A stretch of DNA of 7,306 nt, from contig CAMEKL010000020.1 of the NCBI GenBank assembly GCA_945921365.1, positions 1 to 7,306 of the forward strand, read 5' to 3'. Under the pieces are notes generated by a model that was given only the letters and a program-made list of their open reading frames with translations, was not told where the DNA came from and searched no databases. Below are positions 1 through 6,600 of this stretch, piece after piece. Position 1 is the first letter of the stretch, and each line of letters begins with the position of its first letter. Made by a program: the position numbers and the translations under genes. Source of the stretch: an uncultured Bacillota bacterium (GTDB taxonomy: Bacteria > Bacillota > Clostridia > Christensenellales > UBA1242).

Positions 1-1683
1 TGAATAAACAAAGTGCTTTATAAGTGTATATGTTGGATTTGAACTTAAATTTGAAATTTCAACAAGTTTTGAAATGTCAAATGTAACAAAAGAGGCAACT
101 CCATTTTCAACAAAGAAAATCTTCTCGTTTGTTTCTCCCTGTGAAAGCTCATTTGAAAATTTTAAATTTGTTTCTCCCCAATTTGTGATTGTTTCAATAA
201 CTTCGCTTGTTTCGCAATTGATTGCATATGGGCCAAATTTACTTTCATCATAGAAATAACAAACAACCATTTGCAATTTCCCACTAACATTTTCATTTTC
301 AAAAAGCGGAACAATGTTCCAATATGATTCGTTTGGTTTTTTCGAATTGAAGTTTATTTTATAATAATCAAAGCCATCAGATGTTAAAACTCCACTGTTA
401 GAAATTTCAAATAGAGATTTTGTTGCATCAATCCAATTTTCATTATCTAAAACCTGAATTGACAAATACATATTTTGAATTTCTTTTTGAACTGCGCCAT
501 CAGAATATCCACTTGCCTCAATATTTATTCCTAAATTTATATTTGCCGAATTGTTTCCATTTGCTGTTACAATTTTAGCCTTGTTAATCTCAAAGTTTAA
601 ACTTGTGTTGTCATCTAAAAGTTCTTCATTAACAGTAAAACCAGAAATTGGAATTTTTGAAACATTTACACTTGTTGAGGTTGCAACAGATTTACTTGTG
701 TTTTGAATTTGAGAAAACAAAGTCTCAATTGAAATGTTTTTATCCAAATTTTCATAATCTGATGCATTTTTAAACGCATAAGCAAAAATTGTTGCATTTC
801 CTGTTAGTTTTGAAAATAAGACATTGTGTGTTGCAACTTTTGTTTCAACAACAGCATCACTTGCGTCAACAAAAGAAATTTTGTTTTCGTCGTTATTTAG
901 CGCTAAAACAACTTGTTTTTTGTTTTGGTTGTTCCCATAAAGAAATTCACTTCTTGCTGGAACAAAAACTGTTTTTGCTGTGAAATATGTTTCAAGATCA
1001 ACAACATAGTTATTATCAACCTTTGACAAAACCTTTTCGTCCCCTCCATTTCTTGTTGTTAATTCGAGTTTAATTTCAGAAACCGGAGTGTCAACATAAA
1101 TTGTTTTGCTTATTGCAGTGATGTTAACATTTTCAGATTGTGCATAGAATTTTGATTCGCCAGAAATCGCATAAAGTGGTGTGTTATCTGTAACGGTTTC
1201 ATTAACATTATCTGGAGCAACACATGCAAGAACTGTGAAAGTTTTGTTAAGTTTGACTGTTTTTGGAAGAATAATTTTCCCGTTTGTTATGTATTCCGAT
1301 TCATTTTCTTTGCAAGTTACAAATTTTGAAAGTTCATTGTTTTCATAAGCATAAAAATTTGCAGAAGTTCCTTCTGCATTTTTTTTCAAAAATTTAACAA
1401 CATCATTTTTTGTGTTAAAGAAAAGTGAAACATCTCTTCTGTTAACATTTTCTGTTTTTGTTGAAAGGATAACATCATAGTTTCCACTTGCCTTATAATC
1501 ACCATCAAATTCTTCATAAGATAAAGAGCCATCTTCAAGAACGATTGATTTAGCAAAAAATATGTCATTTGGCATATTGACTGGCTCATTAAATTTCCCA
1601 GCTAAAAACAGCCCGAGAAGAATAATTCCAACTGCGCCAATAACTGATGCTAAAATTATGAGTGAAACTTTTAAGATTTTCAT
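1..1683 (-). CDS. Large membrane-anchored or secreted protein, probably Ig-like surface protein (3' end outside window)
   Basis: This is an open reading frame of 561 codons from the ATG at 1683 to the window edge, with no stop inside the window. The start is supported by a G-rich ribosome binding site 4 nt upstream and a consensus promoter further up. Residues 5-28 are one hydrophobic segment after two lysines (MKILK...), so this is a signal anchor or uncleaved signal; there is no lipobox cysteine. The rest is hydrophilic, rich in Asn, Ser, Thr, Lys and Glu, and has the alternating pattern of beta-sandwich domains. One example is around residues 180-205, where an 'NVNITAISKTIYV' strand runs into a 'VSEIKLELTT' strand, as at junctions of bacterial Ig-like (Big) domains. 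No catalytic motif or cell-wall anchor is visible, but the C-terminus is missing. I do not recognise the family. A surface or adhesive role is inference from topology and composition. It is transcribed in the same direction as recD2 but has its own promoter. Confidence 0.8.
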   Translation of the reverse strand, partial: MKILKVSLIILASVIGAVGIILLGLFLAGKFNEPVNMPNDIFFAKSIVLEDGSLSYEEFDGDYKASGNYDVILSTKTENVNRRDVSLFFNTKNDVVKFLKKNAEGTSANFYAYENNELSKFVTCKENESEYITNGKIILPKTVKLNKTFTVLACVAPDNVNETVTDNTPLYAISGESKFYAQSENVNITAISKTIYVDTPVSEIKLELTTRNGGDEKVLSKVDNNYVVDLETYFTAKTVFVPARSEFLYGNNQNKKQVVLALNNDENKISFVDASDAVVETKVATHNVLFSKLTGNATIFAYAFKNASDYENLDKNISIETLFSQIQNTSKSVATSTSVNVSKIPISGFTVNEELLDDNTSLNFEINKAKIVTANGNNSANINLGINIEASGYSDGAVQKEIQNMYLSIQVLDNENWIDATKSLFEISNSGVLTSDGFDYYKINFNSKKPNESYWNIVPLFENENVSGKLQMVVCYFYDESKFGPYAINCETSEVIETITNWGETNLKFSNELSQGETNEKIFFVENGVASFVTFDISKLVEISNLSSNPTYTLIKHFVYS

Positions 1684-1687
1684 ATAT

Positions 1688-1693
1688 CCCCCC
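1688..1693 (-). promoter_or_regulatory. Ribosome binding site of the surface-protein gene (all-G)
   Basis: A run of six G on the minus strand ends 4 nt before the ATG at 1683. It is an unusual Shine-Dalgarno made only of G, pairing with the CCUCC end of 16S rRNA partly through G-U pairs. In a gap with almost no other G or C it stands out and fixes the start codon. Confidence 0.65.
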
Positions 1694-1746
1694 AATAGAA
1701 GCATTTAAATCTAGATAAAAATATTATCCGCAATTTATTCAAATAA

Positions 1747-1775
1747 ATTATATAAATAAATTAAATATTAGTCAA
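1747..1775 (-). promoter_or_regulatory. Sigma-A promoter of the surface-protein gene
   Basis: On the minus strand TTGACT (1775-1770) and a perfect TATAAT (1752-1747) are separated by exactly 17 bp. Transcription should start near 1740, giving a leader of about 57 nt. The match is 5/6 in the -35 and 6/6 in the -10 with ideal spacing. This indicates that the gene is expressed independently of recD2 and probably constitutively by the housekeeping sigma factor. The background is very AT-rich, which raises the chance of fortuitous matches, but the spacing and the GC-containing -35 support it. Confidence 0.75.
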
Positions 1776-1837
1776 ATAATTTGATTAAATTTAATTTGGC
1801 AAATGAATAATAAAAAAAATTTTAAATAAATAAAAAA

Positions 1838-1889
1838 AATAATAAAAAAGTTCAAAAAAAACGTTATTTTCATTGATTTTTTTATTATT
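1838..1889 (-). repeat. A/T-only inverted repeat after recD2, possible weak terminator
   Basis: Perfect 12-bp arms (AATAATAAAAAA at 1838-1849 and its complement at 1878-1889) flank a 28-nt loop, just past the recD2 stop codon. They lie in a roughly 100-bp tract (1801-1901) with very few G or C bases. On the minus strand the downstream arm begins with a run of T, so the structure could help release the recD2 transcript. However, the stem has no G-C pairs and such repeats arise easily in poly-A/T sequence. No better terminator is visible between recD2 and the next gene. Confidence 0.3.
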
Positions 1890-1901
1890 TTTTTATATTT
1901 T

Positions 1902-4142
1902 TTAATTATCATTAAAAAGCAAACTTATTTTCTTATTTTCAGTTATTAAAAAATTTGATAGAAGTGTGAAGCGTTTTGCCATATATGTGTTTTTTATCAT
2001 TCTTCTTAGTGCAGTTTTATCTCCAACAATAACAACAACTTTTTTTGCTCTTGTAACAGCTGTGTAGATTAAATTTCTTGTAAAAATTATGCTTGGACCA
2101 GCAATCGCTGGAATAATAACAACATCAAATTCAGAACCTTGACTTTTGTGAATTGTGATTGCATATGCTAGCGAAAGCTGTGAAAGTTCACTTCTTGGAT
2201 ATTTTGCCCGTCTTCCGTCCTCAAACAAAACTTCAATCTCCCCACTTGAAAGGTCTATGCTTTCAATATATCCAATATCTCCATTAAAAACACCACTCCC
2301 ATCTTCAACAACATTAACTTTTTTTGTTTCTCTTTGCCAAGTAAGTTCGTAATTATTTGATGTTTGCATAACTTTGTCACCAACTCTAAAAACAACTTGC
2401 CCAACTTTTATTTCTGCTTTTTTATCACTTTTGGGGTTGATTTTTTCTTGAAGAGCAAAATTTAAGTTTTCAATTCCGCAAACTCCCGCTTTAAGAGGAG
2501 CAAGTACTTGAATTTTTGAAACATCAATTTTAAAGTGATTTTCAATTCGTTCTGTCATAAGCGAAACAATGCTTTCAAACGTTTCTTCATTTGAATTTTT
2601 GCTTTCAAAAAAGAAATCTTTTGAATTATTATCAAGAGTCGGCATTTCGCCGTTATTTATTAAGTGCGCGTTTGAAATTATTAAACTATCATTTTGTTGC
2701 CTATAAATTTTTGTTAATTCTGTTTTTTCTATAACTCCGCTGGATAAAATATCAGCCAAAACATTTCCAGCTCCAACACTTGGAAGTTGGTCCTTATCTC
2801 CAACTAAAATAAGTTTACTTCCACGCTTTATTGCTTTTAGAAGACTTGCCATAAGAGTTATGTCAACCATTGAAACCTCATCAACAATAACAACATCATA
2901 TGGCAGTGGATTTTGCTCATTATAAACAAACATGCCGGTTGGCGAACGAAAGTTGATTTCAAGCGCTCTGTGAATTGTTTTTGCCTCTTCTCCCGTGCTT
3001 TCGCTCAATCTCTTTGACGCTCTTCCAGTTGGAGCGAGAAGAACAACCTTATTTTTTAAACTTTTTAAAATTTCAAGCACGCAAGAAATGATTGTTGTTT
3101 TTCCAGTTCCTGGCCCACCTGTTATAACACTAACTCCACTGTTGATTGCCATCTTAATTGCATTTTTTTGGTCTTCATGAAAAAATAGTTTGTTAACTTT
3201 TTCAAAAAGTGAAATTTCGCTTTCGATATCAAAGTTTAAATTTTCCGCTGAATTTTTTAATATTGCTAGTTTGCTAGCAACATATTTTTCAGCAGAATAC
3301 ATTTTAGTGGACATAACAATTTCAGTTTTATCTTGCCAAAAAATTTTGAGAACGTTTTCTTTTTCCAAACTTTCGCACACAGAAACAATTTCTTTTTCCA
3401 TTTCTTCAGGCTTAAAATTTAAAAGTTTGCAAACATTTTCAACCAAGTTATATTTAATCATGTATGTGTGACCGTTTTTATCTGATGCTTCGCTTAAGAT
3501 ATGCAAAATGCCCGCCCTAATTCTAAAAGCACTCTTTTCGCTTATTCCCATATTTTTTGCAATGGCATCAGCTTTTAAAAATCCAATTCCCGAAATATCC
3601 TCAACAAGCCTGTATGGATTTGCGCTAACAAGTTCAACTGTTTTGTTTTTATATAAATCATATATTTTAAGTGCATAGTTGCTTGAAATGTTATATCCTT
3701 GCAAAAACACCATCGCATTTTGCATTTCTTTAACTTCAATAAGTGAAGCAGAAATAAGCTCTGCCTTTTTAGATGAAACACCCCTAACAGTTGTTAAAAG
3801 TTCTGGATTAAATTCAATTATTTGAAGCGTTTCTTTTTTAAATTTATTAACAATTGCTTCTGCAGTTTTTTCTCCAACACCTTTAATGAGCCCACTTGAA
3901 AGATATCTGATTATTCCAAGTTCCGTTTTTGGCACAATGGATTCATAACTAGACATAACAAATTGCATTCCATATTTTGTGTGCTTAAATTCACCCTTGC
4001 AAAGCAAGTTTTCTCCAACATTAACAGACAAAAAATTGCCAACAACCGTATTTACGTTGTTTGTTCCTTCTAAAATTAAAACTGTGTAGCCATTATCTTC
4101 GTTTCTGAAAATAATTTCTTCAACAATTCCTTCAATCTCCAT
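1902..4142 (-). CDS. recD2: RecD2-type ATP-dependent DNA helicase
   Basis: This is a complete 746-residue superfamily 1B, 5'-to-3' DNA helicase of the RecD2 (RecD-like, YrrC) family, the form that works without RecBC. It takes part in DNA repair and in handling replication forks in the cytoplasm. The N-terminus (MEIEGIVEEIIFRNEDNGYTV) is typical of the family and supports the start, although no good ribosome binding site precedes it. Helix-hairpin-helix-like segments lie near residues 84-93, 118-128 and 181-192. The helicase core follows: Walker A GGPGTGKTT (342-350), Walker B VVIVDEVSM (417-425), motif III LILVGDKDQLPSVG (444-457), motif V AITIHKSQGSEFD (661-673) and motif VI YTAVTRAKK (693-701). 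All key residues are present and the length is normal. It reads away from the plus-strand trio and toward the surface-protein gene. Confidence 0.96.
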   Translation of the reverse strand: MEIEGIVEEIIFRNEDNGYTVLILEGTNNVNTVVGNFLSVNVGENLLCKGEFKHTKYGMQFVMSSYESIVPKTELGIIRYLSSGLIKGVGEKTAEAIVNKFKKETLQIIEFNPELLTTVRGVSSKKAELISASLIEVKEMQNAMVFLQGYNISSNYALKIYDLYKNKTVELVSANPYRLVEDISGIGFLKADAIAKNMGISEKSAFRIRAGILHILSEASDKNGHTYMIKYNLVENVCKLLNFKPEEMEKEIVSVCESLEKENVLKIFWQDKTEIVMSTKMYSAEKYVASKLAILKNSAENLNFDIESEISLFEKVNKLFFHEDQKNAIKMAINSGVSVITGGPGTGKTTIISCVLEILKSLKNKVVLLAPTGRASKRLSESTGEEAKTIHRALEINFRSPTGMFVYNEQNPLPYDVVIVDEVSMVDITLMASLLKAIKRGSKLILVGDKDQLPSVGAGNVLADILSSGVIEKTELTKIYRQQNDSLIISNAHLINNGEMPTLDNNSKDFFFESKNSNEETFESIVSLMTERIENHFKIDVSKIQVLAPLKAGVCGIENLNFALQEKINPKSDKKAEIKVGQVVFRVGDKVMQTSNNYELTWQRETKKVNVVEDGSGVFNGDIGYIESIDLSSGEIEVLFEDGRRAKYPRSELSQLSLAYAITIHKSQGSEFDVVIIPAIAGPSIIFTRNLIYTAVTRAKKVVVIVGDKTALRRMIKNTYMAKRFTLLSNFLITENKKISLLFNDN

Positions 4143-4183
4143 GAATCTAAGTTTAACTTAATTTCTTTTTTAATACAAACTAT

Positions 4184-4216
4184 TTGACAAAAAAAAGCAT
4201 TTTTCTCACTTAAATT
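4184..4216 (+). promoter_or_regulatory. Possible promoter of the three-gene plus-strand cluster
   Basis: A perfect TTGACA (4184-4189) lies in the divergent gap upstream of the dehydrogenase-like gene. The best -10 candidate, TAAATT (4211-4216), is 21 bp away, longer than the ideal 17. A separate TATCAT (4222-4227) is a better -10 hexamer but has no -35 at the right distance. Some promoter must exist here because the neighbour upstream points the other way. Which elements are used cannot be settled by eye, and no clear promoter for recD2 could be picked out on the opposite strand. Confidence 0.3.
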
Positions 4217-4235
4217 TCAATTATCATTGTGCTAT

Positions 4236-4240
4236 GGGAG
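4236..4240 (+). promoter_or_regulatory. Ribosome binding site that places the dehydrogenase-like start at 4246
   Basis: GGGAG is followed by a 5-nt spacer and ATG at 4246. An earlier in-frame ATG at 4234 overlaps this site and has no ribosome binding site of its own, so the protein most likely begins MDKFNALNK rather than MGENMDKF. Confidence 0.75.
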
Positions 4241-4245
4241 AAAAT

Positions 4246-5421
4246 ATGGATAAATTTAATGCACTTAACAAAATTGTTTTCAAAAAAAATGTTGGTGTTG
4301 ACACTGCAAAATTTTTAAAAGATTATAAAAAAGTTTTTATTTTAACATCAAAAACACCAAAAAAGACCGTTATTCCAATGCTTGCGAATTTTTTGAATGA
4401 AGAAAATATTTTTTTTAGTGTTTACACTCTATCTAAAAAACCATTTTGTGATGCGGATAATATTTTAAAAATTTCAAGTTTAGCAAAAGATTCCGACATA
4501 ATTTTGTCGGTGGGGGCTGGAAGTGTTTGCGACACATCAAAAATAGTTGCCAAAATGTTAAATATTCCTTATGCTGTTTTCCCAACAACAATTTCACATT
4601 TTGGATATTTTTCAAATTTTGCATTTTTTAAAAATAGATTTGAAATATTAAAAGAAGAAACAAACTATCCAAGCAAAGTTTTTATTGATGAGAACATAAT
4701 TGCAACAAGCAAAGAGAATTTTGTCATTTCAACTCTTTCTTTCATCTTTTCATTTGAAGAAATTTTGGTTAATGAATTTTGCAAAGCAAATCTATTCAAC
4801 AAAGAAAACATGTTTTATCTTAATAACTTAAAAAAACTTATTTCAAGAACAGAAGCGCTTGCAAATATGATTGACATAAAAAGAGAAACTGCACTTTTAA
4901 ATTTGCAGGACAACATCATTGAACTCTTCTCAATTTGCGACATCATAAATCCAGACTACACTGCAATTATTTTAGCAAATAGACTTTGCGAGGATTCAAA
5001 GAGTAGTTTTGGAAGGAACGCTCTAATTTCTTCAAGCATAATTATAAAATGTTATAAACTATTTTGGAACGACGAGCTTCAAATTAAAGATATTCCAAAC
5101 ATAGAAAAATATTTAAAACTATTAGAAAAAAATGGCAAAAATCTGCAATTTTTAGTTGATTTTATGAATAAAACAACAGAATATAAAACAAACAATTTTT
5201 TAAATAAAATTAAAATGATAAAAAGCAAAATGGAAGAAAGATTAAATTTGGAAGAAAATAAACTTAAAAAGAATTGCGAAAAATTAAATAATCTTTTCAC
5301 ACAAAATGAAACGAAGGTTATCTTTGAAGACAAAGTTTATGACAACTTATGTTATATCTCATTAAGTCAAGAAAACTTTATGCTAAACACTCTGGCAGGT
5401 TTTGGATATCTAAATGTTTAG
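4246..5421 (+). CDS. Degenerate iron-containing alcohol/glycerol-1-phosphate dehydrogenase-like protein, metal site lost
   Basis: This 391-residue protein has the layout of the dehydroquinate synthase-like superfamily (glycerol dehydrogenase, AraM/glycerol-1-phosphate dehydrogenase). An N-terminal Rossmann-like half carries 'DIILSVGAGSVCDTSK' (84-99), matching the family's GGGS-x-x-D nucleotide-binding loop. It is followed by 'IPYAVFPTTISHFGYFS' (107-123), which corresponds to the IPF-x-x-x-PTxxSxDGxxS segment. The second half is helical and Lys/Glu-rich. In active relatives that SxDG Asp contacts the substrate, and an Asp plus two later His bind the metal. Here SxDG reads SHFG, the 'HG' motif appears as 'FGRN' (255-258), and H118 is the only histidine in the whole protein. 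I infer that it lacks ordinary metal-dependent dehydrogenase activity; it may bind a nucleotide or act as a structural or regulatory paralogue. It is first in a co-directional set with a YwmB-like and a SpoIIQ-like gene, 39 nt before the next. The superfamily call is fairly sure and the subfamily is not. Confidence 0.7.
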   Translation: MDKFNALNKIVFKKNVGVDTAKFLKDYKKVFILTSKTPKKTVIPMLANFLNEENIFFSVYTLSKKPFCDADNILKISSLAKDSDIILSVGAGSVCDTSKIVAKMLNIPYAVFPTTISHFGYFSNFAFFKNRFEILKEETNYPSKVFIDENIIATSKENFVISTLSFIFSFEEILVNEFCKANLFNKENMFYLNNLKKLISRTEALANMIDIKRETALLNLQDNIIELFSICDIINPDYTAIILANRLCEDSKSSFGRNALISSSIIIKCYKLFWNDELQIKDIPNIEKYLKLLEKNGKNLQFLVDFMNKTTEYKTNNFLNKIKMIKSKMEERLNLEENKLKKNCEKLNNLFTQNETKVIFEDKVYDNLCYISLSQENFMLNTLAGFGYLNV

Positions 5422-5422
5422 C

Positions 5423-5439
5423 TATGTATAAAATAAAAA
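5423..5439 (+). repeat. Intergenic 17-nt element, copy 1
   Basis: TATGTATAAAATAAAAA begins 2 nt after the stop codon of the dehydrogenase-like gene. A copy differing at one position follows the next gene's stop at 5926-5942. The TGTATAAA part resembles a -10 element, but no convincing -35 lies upstream. Function unknown. Confidence 0.4.
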
Positions 5440-5443
5440 CAAA

Positions 5444-5492
5444 GAGGAAATAAATCTAACATGAAAACAAATGTTGTTAGATTTATTTTTTT
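5444..5492 (+). promoter_or_regulatory. Inverted repeat (RNA hairpin) enclosing the start codon of the YwmB-like gene
   Basis: The 13-nt arm AAATAAATCTAAC (5448-5460) is perfectly complementary to GTTAGATTTATTT (5476-5488), with a 15-nt loop that begins with the ATG at 5461. The pairing can extend by four more A-U/G-U pairs so that GAGG (5444-5447), the only ribosome-binding-site-like sequence, faces UUUU (5489-5492). In mRNA this would hold the ribosome binding site in the stem and the start codon in the loop. It could therefore damp or regulate translation. The U-rich 3' side also gives it some likeness to a weak terminator. The repeat is read directly from the sequence; its function is inference. 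Confidence 0.55.
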
Positions 5493-5922
5493 ATTTGTTG
5501 GGGTTTTTCTTATTTCATTGATTTTTATTTTTCCAAAAAATTATAACAAACTTGAAAAGCTTTGCCCTGAAAATTTTGAAGTTTATTTCTCAAGCAACTT
5601 TGAAGATGAGAGTTTTGAAACTAAACAAAATGGGATAGGAACAAAAGTTGCCTGCTCTTTTTCAAGTTTTTTGGAAATATCAAAAAAACACAACTACTCT
5701 GGAATCACATTCGAAACAAAATCTGGCTCAGATGAAATATTGCAAAATCTAAATGCAAAAATAATTTCTTTGCAAACACTAGAAAATAAGAGAATAATCT
5801 ATGCCTACAGCCCAAATTTCGATAAGCATATCATGTTAAATAATCAAAAATGCAACATTGAAATTGTTTTTGAAAACAACAAGAACTTGGTTGGCATTCC
5901 ACTTCTTCTTGGAAGTTATTAA
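5461..5922 (+). CDS. Small single-pass membrane protein, C-terminus resembling YwmB
   Basis: This is a 153-residue protein with an N-terminal membrane segment at about residues 6-25 (hydrophobic and Phe-rich, after MKTNVVR) and an extracytoplasmic remainder with two cysteines near 35 and 65 and one at 131. The C-terminal part contains 'IIYAYSPNF' (112-120), 'CNIEIVF' (131-137) and ends 'LVGIPLLLGSY'. This resembles the end of YwmB-family (TATA-box-binding-like fold) proteins of Firmicutes, which have a '(N)LQIA...VGTPII...Y' ending. I recall that pattern from memory; it has not been aligned. YwmB genes lie near spoIID and spoIIQ in Bacillus, and the SpoIIQ-like gene follows here after 50 nt, which supports the guess. 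At 153 residues it is shorter than Bacillus YwmB, which is about 240. The only ribosome-binding-site-like sequence (GAGG) is 13 nt from the ATG and lies in a hairpin. The molecular role is unknown. Confidence 0.7.
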   Translation: MKTNVVRFIFLFVGVFLISLIFIFPKNYNKLEKLCPENFEVYFSSNFEDESFETKQNGIGTKVACSFSSFLEISKKHNYSGITFETKSGSDEILQNLNAKIISLQTLENKRIIYAYSPNFDKHIMLNNQKCNIEIVFENNKNLVGIPLLLGSY

Positions 5923-5925
5923 TTT

Positions 5926-5942
5926 TATGTATAAAACAAAAA
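5926..5942 (+). repeat. Intergenic 17-nt element, copy 2
   Basis: TATGTATAAAACAAAAA begins 4 nt after the stop of the YwmB-like gene and matches 5423-5439 at 16 of 17 positions. Both copies sit at the same place relative to a stop codon inside the same gene cluster. Their role is unknown, and the A-rich part is weak evidence in DNA of this composition. Confidence 0.4.
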
Positions 5943-5962
5943 AATATGTCAACAATTGCTTC

Positions 5963-5967
5963 GGAGG
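5963..5967 (+). promoter_or_regulatory. Ribosome binding site that places the SpoIIQ-like start at 5973
   Basis: A perfect GGAGG is followed by a 5-nt spacer and ATG at 5973. An in-frame ATG at 5946 would add nine residues (MSTIASEVK), but it has no ribosome binding site and those codons overlap this one. The later start is therefore preferred. Confidence 0.85.
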
Positions 5968-5972
5968 TTAAA

Positions 5973-6593
5973 ATGAACAGTCAAATTAAAATAAAAAAAA
6001 GAGGAGAAGGTTTTAAAAACTTTTTAAAAAAGTATGGATATTTCATTGCCGTTGGAATTATTGTGCTTGCTGTAACACTTTCAATAATTTTAACAAATGG
6101 AGTTAAAACGAGTGTTGATGAAGCTAGTAATTTAGATATGGCAACAAAAGAGCCTGTTGAAGTTGGCAGCGTTGGTTTAAATTTTGCTCTTCCAATGGAA
6201 AACTGCGAAGTTGTTCATGACTACAGCCGTGACGCTCTAATCTTTAATGAAAGCATGGGTTGGTTTGAAACGCATAAAGGAGTTGATTTAAAATCAAACA
6301 ACTCAAAAGTTTATGCTTGCGAATCTGGCGAAGTTATTAAAGTTTATACAAACACTCTTGAAGGCACTGTTGTTGAAATTAAACACGATGGAAATATTAC
6401 AACAAAATATTCTTCTCTCGACTCGAATGTTCTTGTTAAAGTTGGAGACAAAGTAAAGAAAGGTCAGGAAATTGGAATTGCATCAAACAGTGCTGGGGAA
6501 GAAGTTCAAACAGGCGCGCACTTACACTTTGAAATACTAAATGGCGACAATCAAGTTAATCCAAACGACTATTTATCACTTTCAAACAAATAG
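5973..6593 (+). CDS. spoIIQ: SpoIIQ-like LytM/M23 family membrane protein
   Basis: This is a 206-residue protein with a basic cytoplasmic N-terminus, one membrane segment (about 21-41), a linker and a C-terminal LytM/M23 domain (about 68-200). SpoIIQ sits in the forespore membrane of endospore formers. It binds SpoIIIAH across the intermembrane space and is needed for engulfment and for the forespore-mother cell channel. The zinc-ligand positions are present: H101 and D105 in 'HKGVDL', and H185 in 'GAHLHFEI' with catalytic H183. The second catalytic histidine of active M23 enzymes (in Y-x-H-L) is replaced: the sequence is 'YSSL' with S148. Bacillus SpoIIQ, as I recall it, has a similar YxSL segment. 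Cell-wall cutting is thus doubtful while fold and zinc binding may persist. It is the last gene of the plus-strand cluster, followed by a strong terminator. The alternative is a generic M23 peptidase; the size, single membrane anchor, missing His and the YwmB-like neighbour favour SpoIIQ. Confidence 0.75.
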   Translation: MNSQIKIKKRGEGFKNFLKKYGYFIAVGIIVLAVTLSIILTNGVKTSVDEASNLDMATKEPVEVGSVGLNFALPMENCEVVHDYSRDALIFNESMGWFETHKGVDLKSNNSKVYACESGEVIKVYTNTLEGTVVEIKHDGNITTKYSSLDSNVLVKVGDKVKKGQEIGIASNSAGEEVQTGAHLHFEILNGDNQVNPNDYLSLSNK

Positions 6594-6600
6594 AATATTG

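Noticed and set aside
789..983. 64-codon plus-strand open frame opposite the surface-protein gene.
   Set aside because: The minus-strand frame is open through the whole region with a sensible start and promoter. This frame has no ribosome binding site and a Gln/Leu/Phe-rich sequence typical of a shadow.
3190..3471. 93-codon open frame on the plus strand inside recD2.
   Set aside because: It lies opposite conserved helicase-gene sequence, has no ribosome binding site and encodes a low-complexity Ser/Phe/Leu-rich product, as expected for an antisense shadow.
4143..4245. Possible riboswitch or operator in the divergent gap.
   Set aside because: The gap is about 100 bp, has no convincing dyad or known riboswitch core, and leaves too little room for a structured leader.
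5079..5333. 84-codon minus-strand open frame inside the dehydrogenase-like gene, rich in Phe, Leu and Ser and looking like a membrane protein.
   Set aside because: The hydrophobic look comes from reading Lys/Asn-rich codons of the plus strand in reverse. There is no ribosome binding site and the frame is fully contained in a better-supported gene.
5929..5957. GTATA followed by GTCAACAATT upstream of the SpoIIQ-like gene, resembling a forespore sigma-F promoter.
   Set aside because: The spacer is 14 bp rather than about 16, the -10 match is partial, and a start site about 6 bases later would cut off the GGAGG ribosome binding site at 5963.
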